A stretch of DNA of 64,000 nucleotides from Stutzerimonas stutzeri (lineage in GTDB: Bacteria > Pseudomonadota > Gammaproteobacteria > Pseudomonadales > Pseudomonadaceae). Where the stretch lies: NCBI RefSeq assembly GCF_015291885.1, contig NZ_CP036186.1, forward strand, positions 4,575,099 to 4,639,098, read 5' to 3'. Both the position numbers and the translations under genes were made by a program. The notes beneath the pieces are model-generated. The model worked only from the letters and a program-made list of their open reading frames with translations, ran no database searches and was not told the origin of the DNA. Below are positions 56,993 through 64,000 of this stretch, in pieces (the first letter of the stretch is position 1; every line of letters starts with the position of its first letter).

Positions 56993-59301
56993 GAGGCGGT
57001 CCTCTTACGCGACGCCGCGCCTCGCAGGAGCCCCCACACGCTCATCGCGGCAAACGCCACCACTATCACCTCACCAAGCGTATCGATGGCCCGGAAGTCG
57101 ACCAGCACCACATTGACCACGTTTCGGCCATGGGCTTGCAGGTAGCTGGTTGCGGCATAGAAATCAGAGATCCGCCCGTCCAGAGGCAATGCCACCGTGG
57201 CGGCCAGTGCAACGAATATCACTAGGGCAAAACCTACAGAGAGCAGAATATCCAGGCGTTTTTCCCGTGGTTGGCGGGTCGAGGCTGCGCGCTCCGGGAT
57301 GCGCAGCAGCAGTGCTACCAGAATCAGCACCAGCAGCACCTCAACCGAGAACTGGGTGAGCGCCACGTCTGGTGCTCCGTTGAGCAGGAAGATAAGTGCC
57401 GAGCCAAAACCCACCACGCCGACCGCGATCATCGCGCGCAGTAGTGAAGGGGTACGGGTGGCAGCGAAAGCGCCGAGGCACATCAGCAGCAGCACGATGA
57501 CCGAGGGTAGGTCGAAACGTCCGCCAGTCAGGGTGAACACCGGGCGGGTACCGCTGGCCAGTACGCCGTAGCCGATGATCAACAGCACCGCCGCTGCGAC
57601 GGTGGACGTGTAGCGATGCTGGTCTCCGTTCTGCAAGAACCTCGTGCAGCGCTCAGCCAGCCGCAGGGTGCCGGCGAACAGCGCATTGAAGCCGAAATCG
57701 CCGAGCACCCGCGCCAGCGCTTTCTTCAGCGACAGCGCATAGTGAATGCGATGCCAGTAGGCGATCAGCCCGCCGGCAAATGCGACCACGGTTGCGCTCA
57801 GCGCGAGCATCGGCGTGAAACCGTGCCAAAGCGAGAAGGACAGGTCCACGGTATGCCCGACCAGCACATCGTTGGCCGGCTGTATCAGCCCGCGCACAAG
57901 AAAATCCGGTGCCAGGCCGAATAGGAAGCCCAGACCGCCCAGAACCAGCGGGCCAAGGTACAGGCCCAGCGTCTCCGGATGCTTCACCTCGCTGCGGGTC
58001 TTGCCAAGGTAGTAGGGACGGATTGCCGCCACCCCGGCGATTGCCGCGAATACCGCGTTGACGAGCACCGCCACAGCGACTACGACCCAGCCGGTAGAGG
58101 CATTCAATTGGCTTTCGAACAGGTATTCCTTGGTGATGAAGCCCAGCGTCGGCGGCAATCCGGCCATCGAGATCGCTGCCATGCCAGCTGCCAGCGTTGT
58201 CATCGGCAGGCGTCTGGCAAGCCCGCCGATCTTGCTCAGGCGCCCCTCACCTACTGCATGGATGGTGGTACCGGCGCAGAAGAACAGCGCCGCCTTGTAC
58301 AGCGCATGGGCGATGATGAAGGCGATCAGCGCGGTGACTGAATAATCCCCGTCAAGCCCTATCAGCATCACCAGCACCCCCAGTGAACCCACCGTGGAAT
58401 GCGCCAGGACTTCCTTGAACCCATCGGTGGACAGCGCCCTAACCGCCGCCACCAACATGGTCAGGCTACCGACGATGACCAGGGTTGAGCCGAAAGCCGG
58501 GATGCCCTCGAATATGAGGTCGAAGCGGGCCAGCAGGTACACGCCCAGTTTGACCATGGTCGCCGAGTGCAGAAAGGCCGAGGCCGGTGCCGGCGCTTCC
58601 ATCGCCTGGGGTAACCAGAAATGGAACGGAAGCTGCGCGGACTTGGTGAAGGCCCCGAGCATGATCAGGATCATCGCCGGCACCGCTAGAGGACTGGCCA
58701 GCAGCTCAGGTGCACGCTGTGCAACCTCGGACAGCGAAAAAGTGCCCAGCGCGATACCGATCAGCAAAATACCGCCGAACAAAGCCAACCCGCCGCCGCC
58801 GGTCACAATCAGTGATTGCAGGGCGGCCTTGCGCGCTTGAGCGCGGTGGGAGTTGAAGCCGATCAGCATGAACGACAACAGGCTGGTCGCCTCCCAGAAC
58901 ACGAACATCACAATCAGGTTATCCGATAGGACGGTTCCCAGCATCGCGGTCATGAACAGCAGTATCAGGGTCAGAAAGCGCGCGCCCTCTTCCCTTGGTG
59001 AATGCGAGAAATAAGCGCCTGCGTAGATCGTGACCAGCGTGCCTATGCCGGTAATCAGAAGGACGAACAGCAGTGCAAAGCCGTCGAGACGAAAGCTCAG
59101 CGAAATGCCCAGCGCCGGTACCCATTCCAGCGTTTCGATGATGACCCCGCTTTCCGGGAGGCTGGCGCCCTTCACCAGAAAGAACACGAATAGCCCGGCG
59201 GGCAATAGCGAAGCCACCCACCCCCCATGGGGGAAGGTACGGCCTACGATGAACCTGGCGAGGATTGCGCCAAGGAATGAAATAAGCACTGCAGCAAGCA
59301 C
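56989..59301 (-). CDS. mrpA: Mrp Na+/H+ antiporter subunit A
   Basis: The largest antiporter subunit, 770 residues, NuoL-like, with a GTG start at 59301 and AAGGA eight bases upstream. Features: [20 protein letters not shown], with the conserved Glu, and [20 protein letters not shown] (Lys); the later part holds the DUF4040/MrpB-like C-terminal segment ([20 protein letters not shown]). Head of the operon. It supports Na+ export and alkaline or salt tolerance (family knowledge). Confidence 0.95.
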   Translation of the reverse strand: MLAAVLISFLGAILARFIVGRTFPHGGWVASLLPAGLFVFFLVKGASLPESGVIIETLEWVPALGISLSFRLDGFALLFVLLITGIGTLVTIYAGAYFSHSPREEGARFLTLILLFMTAMLGTVLSDNLIVMFVFWEATSLLSFMLIGFNSHRAQARKAALQSLIVTGGGGLALFGGILLIGIALGTFSLSEVAQRAPELLASPLAVPAMILIMLGAFTKSAQLPFHFWLPQAMEAPAPASAFLHSATMVKLGVYLLARFDLIFEGIPAFGSTLVIVGSLTMLVAAVRALSTDGFKEVLAHSTVGSLGVLVMLIGLDGDYSVTALIAFIIAHALYKAALFFCAGTTIHAVGEGRLSKIGGLARRLPMTTLAAGMAAISMAGLPPTLGFITKEYLFESQLNASTGWVVVAVAVLVNAVFAAIAGVAAIRPYYLGKTRSEVKHPETLGLYLGPLVLGGLGFLFGLAPDFLVRGLIQPANDVLVGHTVDLSFSLWHGFTPMLALSATVVAFAGGLIAYWHRIHYALSLKKALARVLGDFGFNALFAGTLRLAERCTRFLQNGDQHRYTSTVAAAVLLIIGYGVLASGTRPVFTLTGGRFDLPSVIVLLLMCLGAFAATRTPSLLRAMIAVGVVGFGSALIFLLNGAPDVALTQFSVEVLLVLILVALLLRIPERAASTRQPREKRLDILLSVGFALVIFVALAATVALPLDGRISDFYAATSYLQAHGRNVVNVVLVDFRAIDTLGEVIVVAFAAMSVWGLLRGAASRKRTAS

Positions 59302-59586
59302 TGCGCCATCCTTCTGTAGTGGATTGCTGGAAACGGCTGAACTGTTAGCGTCTGGTTTGATATCAAAAGTAGTTCAAAAGATGCGCCAACGGCTGTTACC
59401 AGCTATGTCAGCCGATGCTGACGGCCTGCTCGCAAAGGCCCGGCGAACGCCGGCAAGGAAGGGAAGAAATACGAGTCGAGTTCGACGAGGTCGCCGTATG
59501 CAGCGGGTTTCAGCAGACGGGGCTAGTCGGGAGGAAAGCGTTCGGGTGTCCGTCCGGACAGAGCAGTCCGGACGGCAGTGCAATTG
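59302..59586. other. Intergenic region between mrpA and mnmE with a strong hairpin
   Basis: A perfect 10-bp stem CCGTCCGGAC/GTCCGGACGG with a 6-base loop lies at 59550-59575, just after the mnmE stop. No T-run follows on either strand, so it is a possible factor-dependent terminator or RNA-stabilising hairpin. The mrp promoter should also lie in this gap; I cannot fix it. Confidence 0.5.
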
Positions 59587-60954
59587 TTACTTGCCTATGC
59601 AAAAGCTCGAGAAAATACGCCCAAGCAGGTCGTCTGAGCTGAACGCGCCGGTGATTTCGCCCAGCGCTTGCTGTGCCAGGCGCAGATCCTCGGCGAGCAG
59701 TTCACCCGCACCGGCTAGCGTCAACTGGGCGTGTCCATGCTGCAGGTACTGCTCAGCCAGGCGCAGCGCATCCAGATGACGACGACGTGCACTAAAACTG
59801 CCCTCGGCCGTCTGCTCGTAACCCATGCATTGCTTGAGATGTTCACGTAGCAAGTCGACACCGTCGCCCGAGCGCGCACAAATACTGAGCGTAACCTGGC
59901 CGTCTTTAGCAACCTTCAACGAGATGGCTTCGCCACTGAGATCCGCCTTGTTGCGAATCAGCGTGATCCTGTCCGGTGCCGGGCTGCAATCGATGAACTC
60001 CGGCCAGAGTGCCGACGGATTCTCTGCTTCTGGCGAACTGGCATCGACCATGAGCAGGATTCGATCAGCTTCGCCAATTGCGCTAAGGGCTCGCTGTACG
60101 CCGATGCGCTCGACTTGATCTTCGGTATCGCGCAAACCGGCGGTATCAACTACATGCAACGGCATGCCATCGATAAGAATGTGTTCGCGCAGCACATCGC
60201 GCGTTGTCCCGGCGATATCCGTGACAATCGCCGCCTCACGACCCGCCAGTGCGTTGAGCAAACTGGACTTCCCCGCATTCGGGCGACCGGCGATCACCAC
60301 CGTCATTCCTTCGCGCAGCAGCGCACCTTGACTGGCCTCGCGCAACACTGTGGATAACTTCGCGCGGACATCTTCCAACTGAGCAAGAACATGTCCGTCG
60401 GCGAGGAAGTCGATTTCCTCTTCAGGGAAGTCGATCGCCGCCTCGACGTAAATGCGCAGTTGAATCAGTTTCTCGGTCAGCTGATGCACATGTCTTGAAA
60501 ATTCACCTTGTAGGGATCGCACCGCATTGCGCGCTGCCTGTGTCGAACTGGCTTCGATCAGGTCGGCGATGGCTTCCGCTTGAGCCAGGTCGAGCTTGTC
60601 ATTGAGGAAAGCCCGTTCGCTGAACTCGCCGGGACGTGCCAGACGAACGCCTAGCTCGACGCAACGCTGCAGCAGCATGTCCATGACCACAGGGCCGCCA
60701 TGCCCTTGTAGTTCAAGCACGTCTTCGCCAGTAAACGAATGTGGTCCGGGAAAGAACAGCAGCAGACCTTCGTCAATCACCTCACCATCGTCGGCATGAA
60801 ACGCGCCGTAATGTGCATGGCGTGGTGTCGGTTCGCGGCCAGTCAGAGTTATTGCAATCGCCTTGGCGCGTGGGCCTGAAACGCGAACGATACCCACGCC
60901 TCCGCGTCCGGGAGCGGTGGCTACGGCGGCAATGGTGTCGCCAGCTGGGCTCAT
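59587..60954 (-). CDS. mnmE: tRNA modification GTPase MnmE
   Basis: The 455-residue GTPase pairs with MnmG. I chose the ATG at 60954 ([20 protein letters not shown]), behind GGAGG; the longer frame adds 15 residues not seen in the family. It has a formyl-THF-binding N-domain, the G1 motif [14 protein letters not shown], the [10 protein letters not shown] switch region, and the C-terminal CIGK with the catalytic Cys. Confidence 0.96.
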   Translation of the reverse strand: MSPAGDTIAAVATAPGRGGVGIVRVSGPRAKAIAITLTGREPTPRHAHYGAFHADDGEVIDEGLLLFFPGPHSFTGEDVLELQGHGGPVVMDMLLQRCVELGVRLARPGEFSERAFLNDKLDLAQAEAIADLIEASSTQAARNAVRSLQGEFSRHVHQLTEKLIQLRIYVEAAIDFPEEEIDFLADGHVLAQLEDVRAKLSTVLREASQGALLREGMTVVIAGRPNAGKSSLLNALAGREAAIVTDIAGTTRDVLREHILIDGMPLHVVDTAGLRDTEDQVERIGVQRALSAIGEADRILLMVDASSPEAENPSALWPEFIDCSPAPDRITLIRNKADLSGEAISLKVAKDGQVTLSICARSGDGVDLLREHLKQCMGYEQTAEGSFSARRRHLDALRLAEQYLQHGHAQLTLAGAGELLAEDLRLAQQALGEITGAFSSDDLLGRIFSSFCIGK

Positions 60955-60983
60955 GGGGGCCTCCTGTCTGGGTGGCAGATAGC

Positions 60984-61007
60984 AAAACGCCCCAATCAAG
61001 GGGCGTT
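60984..61007 (-). terminator. Terminator downstream of yidC
   Basis: An 8-bp stem AACGCCCC/GGGGCGTT with loop AATCAA (60986-60993, 61000-61007) is followed on the minus strand by TTTT. It separates yidC from mnmE. Confidence 0.75.
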
Positions 61008-61027
61008 CTGCATTAGCGGCTGAGGCG

Positions 61028-62701
61028 TCAGGCTAGTTTCGCCGCGGCCTCGATCTTGCGGGTAATGTACCACTGCTGAGCGATGGACAGGACGTTGTTG
61101 ACGACCCAGTACAGCACCAGACCAGCCGGGAACCACAAGAAGAAGAAGGTAAAGATGATCGGCAGGAGCTTCATCACTCGCGCCTGCATGGGATCCGGTG
61201 GGGTCGGGTTCAGCTGCTGCTGGATAAACATGGTTATGCCCATGATGATCGGCAGGATGAAGAACGGATCTTTGATCGACAGGTCGGTGATCCAGAACAT
61301 CCATGGTGCCTGGCGCATCTCGACGCTTTCCAGAAGCACCCAGTACAGCGCCAGAAACACTGGCATCTGAACCAGGATCGGCAGACAGCCGCCCAACGGA
61401 TTGATCTTCTCTTTCTTGTACAGCTCCATCATCGCCTGGGACATCTTCTGGCGATCGTCACCGAACTGCTCCTTCAACGCCTGCATCTTCGGCGAGACGG
61501 CGCGCATGCGCGCCATGGACCGGTAGCTGGCTGCCGAAAGTGGGAAGAAAGCCAGCTTGATGACGATGGTCAGAACGATGATCGACCAACCCCAGTTGCC
61601 GAGCAGCGCATGAATGTTCCCCAGCAGCCAGAAGATCGGCTGGGCAATGAACCAGAGAATGCCGTAGTCGACCGTCAGACGCAGACCTGGCGACAGTTCT
61701 TCCAGCTTGTCCTGGCTTTTCGGACCGGCATAGAGCGTGGCGCCGGTTTCGCCTTGGCCACCAGCCGGCACAGTGACTGCAGGTCCGGTGAAGCCGATGA
61801 TGTAGTTGCCCTGGCTGTCCTTGCGGGTTTGCACTTGGTTGGTGTCGCCTGCTTGGGGAACCCAAGCGGTGACGAAATAGTGCTGCAACCAGGCGATCCA
61901 GCCACCCTCTACGGTTACGCGCAGGTTCTTGTCATCCATGTCACCCATGGAGACTTTGCGATAGGGCTCATCCTTGGTCCACAACGCGGCACCGAGGTAG
62001 GTCGCAGTGCCGGTAGCGGTGCTCGACGAAGGGTCGCCACTCTTGTCACGCTTTAGTTGACCGAACAGATAACCAGTCCAGGGCTGCTCGCTCTGGTTGT
62101 CGATCAGGTAATTCACCTTCAACGCGTAGTTACCGCGCTCAAGGGTGAAACGCTTGATGTAGTTGACGCCGTCAGCGCTGTAGTTCAGATCGACAACGAC
62201 CTGGTCCTGGCCTTCGGCCAGCTGATACTCGGTCTTCTCGCTACTGTACTGAGGTCGACCGCTGGCCTTGTCCGGCCCATCGCCGATCAGCCCGCTTTGC
62301 GCCTCGTAGGTGCGCTCGCCGCTACGTTCGAATAGCTGAAATGGAACATCGGGGTGGTCCTGACGACGAGGATACTGCGGCAGCCGCAGCTCAACGATGT
62401 CGCCGCCACGAGGATCGATGGCCAGATCGAGTACGTCACTGCGTACGCGTATCAGCTGACTGCTCGGCGCCGTGGCCGGCAATGCACTGGCCTGCTGCTG
62501 TTGACCGCCTACTGTCGGCACGTCCTCGACATTGCCGTCGCTGGTGGTGCTAGGAGCATCCGGTAGGGTCGGAACGCCAGGCTGGCTTTGCGCTGTTTCG
62601 GTCGGCAGTGCAGCCTGACCGTAGTCCTGATTCCATTGAAGAACCATCAGGTAGGCAACGACTGCTAATGCTACGAGCAGTATCGAGCGTTTGATATCCA
62701 T
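61028..62701 (-). CDS. yidC: Membrane protein insertase YidC
   Basis: The 557-residue Oxa1-family insertase has an N-terminal membrane helix ([20 protein letters not shown]), a large periplasmic beta domain (about 60-330), and five C-terminal helices with the cytosolic loop [20 protein letters not shown] and [20 protein letters not shown]. The hydrophilic-groove Arg is in [12 protein letters not shown]. Two bases separate it from yidD. Confidence 0.97.
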   Translation of the reverse strand: MDIKRSILLVALAVVAYLMVLQWNQDYGQAALPTETAQSQPGVPTLPDAPSTTSDGNVEDVPTVGGQQQQASALPATAPSSQLIRVRSDVLDLAIDPRGGDIVELRLPQYPRRQDHPDVPFQLFERSGERTYEAQSGLIGDGPDKASGRPQYSSEKTEYQLAEGQDQVVVDLNYSADGVNYIKRFTLERGNYALKVNYLIDNQSEQPWTGYLFGQLKRDKSGDPSSSTATGTATYLGAALWTKDEPYRKVSMGDMDDKNLRVTVEGGWIAWLQHYFVTAWVPQAGDTNQVQTRKDSQGNYIIGFTGPAVTVPAGGQGETGATLYAGPKSQDKLEELSPGLRLTVDYGILWFIAQPIFWLLGNIHALLGNWGWSIIVLTIVIKLAFFPLSAASYRSMARMRAVSPKMQALKEQFGDDRQKMSQAMMELYKKEKINPLGGCLPILVQMPVFLALYWVLLESVEMRQAPWMFWITDLSIKDPFFILPIIMGITMFIQQQLNPTPPDPMQARVMKLLPIIFTFFFLWFPAGLVLYWVVNNVLSIAQQWYITRKIEAAAKLA

Positions 62702-62703
62702 GG

Positions 62704-62949
62704 TTACTCGGCCATCGGAGATGAATTGGAAGTTTTTTGGGAAGGCACGGGATCATAGCCACCGGGATTCCACGGGTGGCAGCGCCCCAGCCTGCGCAGA
62801 CTCAGCCAGCCGCCACGGAACAGGCCATGGGTTTCGATGGCCTCGAGTGCATAGCAAGAGCAGCTTGGATAGAAACGACAGTGACTGGCCATCATTGGGC
62901 TGATGGCGTACTGGTAGACCTTGATCGAAGCGACGGCCAATTTACGCAT
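62704..62949 (-). CDS. yidD: Membrane protein insertion efficiency factor YidD
   Basis: The 81-residue protein from the ATG at 62949 ([20 protein letters not shown]) has the DUF37 motif [20 protein letters not shown], conserved Cys and [15 protein letters not shown]. It overlaps the 3' end of rnpA by eight bases, the usual arrangement. Confidence 0.95.
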   Translation of the reverse strand: MRKLAVASIKVYQYAISPMMASHCRFYPSCSCYALEAIETHGLFRGGWLSLRRLGRCHPWNPGGYDPVPSQKTSNSSPMAE

Positions 62950-63337
62950 GGGTGCTGTTGGCTGCTCCAGGTTCGACGACGGTCTTGGATGGGCTGCGTG
63001 ACAGTCGTTTCCAGAGCTTGGCAAATTGCTTTGCCAGTTCAGGGTTGTCCAGATCAGCCAATCCCTTACGGGCGATGATCACGATGTCCCAGCCCGCCAG
63101 TTCCAGTTGGTGATGACGGAAAGTCTCGCGTAGCTGCCGCTTGATGCGGTTGCGCTCGACCGAAAGCTTGACGCTTTTCTTACCAATCACCAACCCGAGA
63201 CGGGGGTGTTGCAGATCGTTTTCACGTGCCAGCAGCAGGACGTTCCTGCCAGGCACCTTACCGGAAGGGGAGTCGAAGACTGCCTTGAATTGGCTGGGAG
63301 TCAGCAGTCGCTTTTCCCGGCCGAAGCCCCGACTCAC
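62942..63337 (-). CDS. rnpA: Ribonuclease P protein component
   Basis: The 131-residue basic protein starts at a GTG (63337; [20 protein letters not shown]). The RNR signature is [15 protein letters not shown]. It binds the RNase P RNA for tRNA 5' processing. Confidence 0.96.
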   Translation of the reverse strand: MSRGFGREKRLLTPSQFKAVFDSPSGKVPGRNVLLLARENDLQHPRLGLVIGKKSVKLSVERNRIKRQLRETFRHHQLELAGWDIVIIARKGLADLDNPELAKQFAKLWKRLSRSPSKTVVEPGAANSTHA

Positions 63338-63351
63338 TACCTGTTCCGATG

Positions 63352-63486
63352 TCAGACGGTCAGACGCTTGCGGCCTTTGGCACGACGACGCGAAATGACT
63401 TGGCGGCCGTTCTTGGTAGCCATACGGGCACGGAAGCCATGGGTACGAGCGCGCTTGATGGTGCTGGGTTGGAAAGTGCGTTTCAT
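63352..63486 (-). CDS. rpmH: 50S ribosomal protein L34
   Basis: The 44-residue basic protein is [20 protein letters not shown] followed by [19 protein letters not shown] and KRLTV. It is perfectly typical of L34. It is the first gene of the rpmH-rnpA-yidD-yidC cluster next to oriC. Confidence 0.98.
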   Translation of the reverse strand: MKRTFQPSTIKRARTHGFRARMATKNGRQVISRRRAKGRKRLTV

Positions 63487-63589
63487 GGTGCGTTTACCTG
63501 GTGATCCATTGCGGGCCGGAATGGCCCCCTTTTAAGAGACCGGCGATTGTAGAGAAGCTGCCCGGCCAGGTCAATTTCCAACCAGCGTC

Positions 63590-63939
63590 ATCTGCTTGAA
63601 AAAAATATAAGGAAAAGAAATATAAGCTCTTAAGATGTAATGCTTATGTATGTAGACGACCTTTTCTGTGGATAAACCCCTACACCAGCCTGGTTTCAAG
63701 GGCTACGTCGAAACTAAGGTCAGTGGGAAAGCGGTGCCCTGCCGGTGCGAACCATCTGGACAGCCTGGGGATTAAACGAGTAGATATCCACAGGCTAGGT
63801 TGGTAAGTGCTTTTGCACAGGCTTAGCCACCGTGCTTAACAAAGCTTATCAACAGGGTTCCTTTAGCCTATTTGTGTTTCCACAGCATCTTTCCGACTCA
63901 CCTGGCCCAAGGCAGCGTGGGTCGGGTTGTTGTGGATAA
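63590..63939. other. oriC: Chromosomal replication origin oriC (rpmH-dnaA type)
   Basis: An AT-rich block at 63597-63650 is followed by DnaA-box matches TGTGGATAA (63667-63675), ATATCCACA (63784-63792), TTATCAACA (63846-63854) and TGTGGATAA (63931-63939). This is the rpmH-dnaA intergenic position where pseudomonad oriC is known to lie; dnaA should start just beyond the window. The 63487-63535 part should hold the rpmH promoter. Confidence 0.88.
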
Positions 63940-64000
63940 CCGCTAGGCGCGCGGCTACAATGGCGGCCGTCTTACCTCGACAGAGTCGATAGGAGTTTCC

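Noticed and set aside
63205..63235. parS-like TTTTCACGTG inside rnpA
   Set aside because: Only one arm resembles parS and the sequence is explained by conserved rnpA codons.

Overview
The window looks like the replication-origin region of a gamma-proteobacterial, Pseudomonadaceae chromosome, most like Stutzerimonas (Pseudomonas) stutzeri relatives. The right half holds the classic pseudomonad order, read leftwards from the right edge: oriC, rpmH, rnpA, yidD, yidC, mnmE, a seven-gene Mrp Na+/H+ antiporter operon, a second DnaA-box cluster, mnmG, rsmG, parA, parB, atpIBEFHAGDC, glmU, glmR and glmS. All of these genes are on the minus strand. The genus is an inference from gene order and protein style, not from a database search.

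At 37.5 kb the core genome stops just past the glmS stop codon, and a Tn7-like transposon begins. Its right end lies at about 37497 and carries two 18-bp repeats that look like TnsB sites. The core genes tnsA-tnsB-tnsC-tnsD follow leftwards, and a second, different TnsD/TniQ gene faces tnsD. The left end of the transposon is not visible, so everything from 1 to about 29 kb may be its cargo, later reworked by insertion sequences (this is inference).

The presumed cargo has three parts. (1) 1-17 kb is a heavy-metal island. It holds the RND efflux operon czcCBA (czcA runs off the left edge), a divergent OprD-type porin, czcR with its kinase gene czcS cut by an IS, a small exported protein, a DUF3703-lspA operon, a CadR/PbrR-type MerR regulator and a CDF transporter with a metal-binding-like N-terminus. 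Sequence signals suggest a two-step cascade. CadR-type operators with 19-bp spacers precede czcR, the CDF gene and DUF3703-lspA. A second palindrome, ATTAC-N6-GTAAT, precedes czcC/porin, czcR and the small exported protein, as expected for CzcR boxes. (2) 17-23 kb is a decayed stretch with two divergent HAD-family genes, both broken, an IS66 element, an ACR3/BASS-type transporter and an IS66 relic. (3) 23.3-27.6 kb is a likely anti-phage module: a DUF6088/AbiEi-like regulator under a 32-bp near-perfect palindrome, followed by an AAA ATPase and a subtilisin-like protease that resemble the IetAS system.

Five insertion sequences have ends that can be placed: two near-identical 1653-bp IS3-family copies in opposite orientation (6547-8199 and 9955-11607), an IS3-family element at 13116-14346, an IS66 element at 18328-20828 and an IS2-like element at 27784-29110. 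I see no tRNA or rRNA gene and no CRISPR array.
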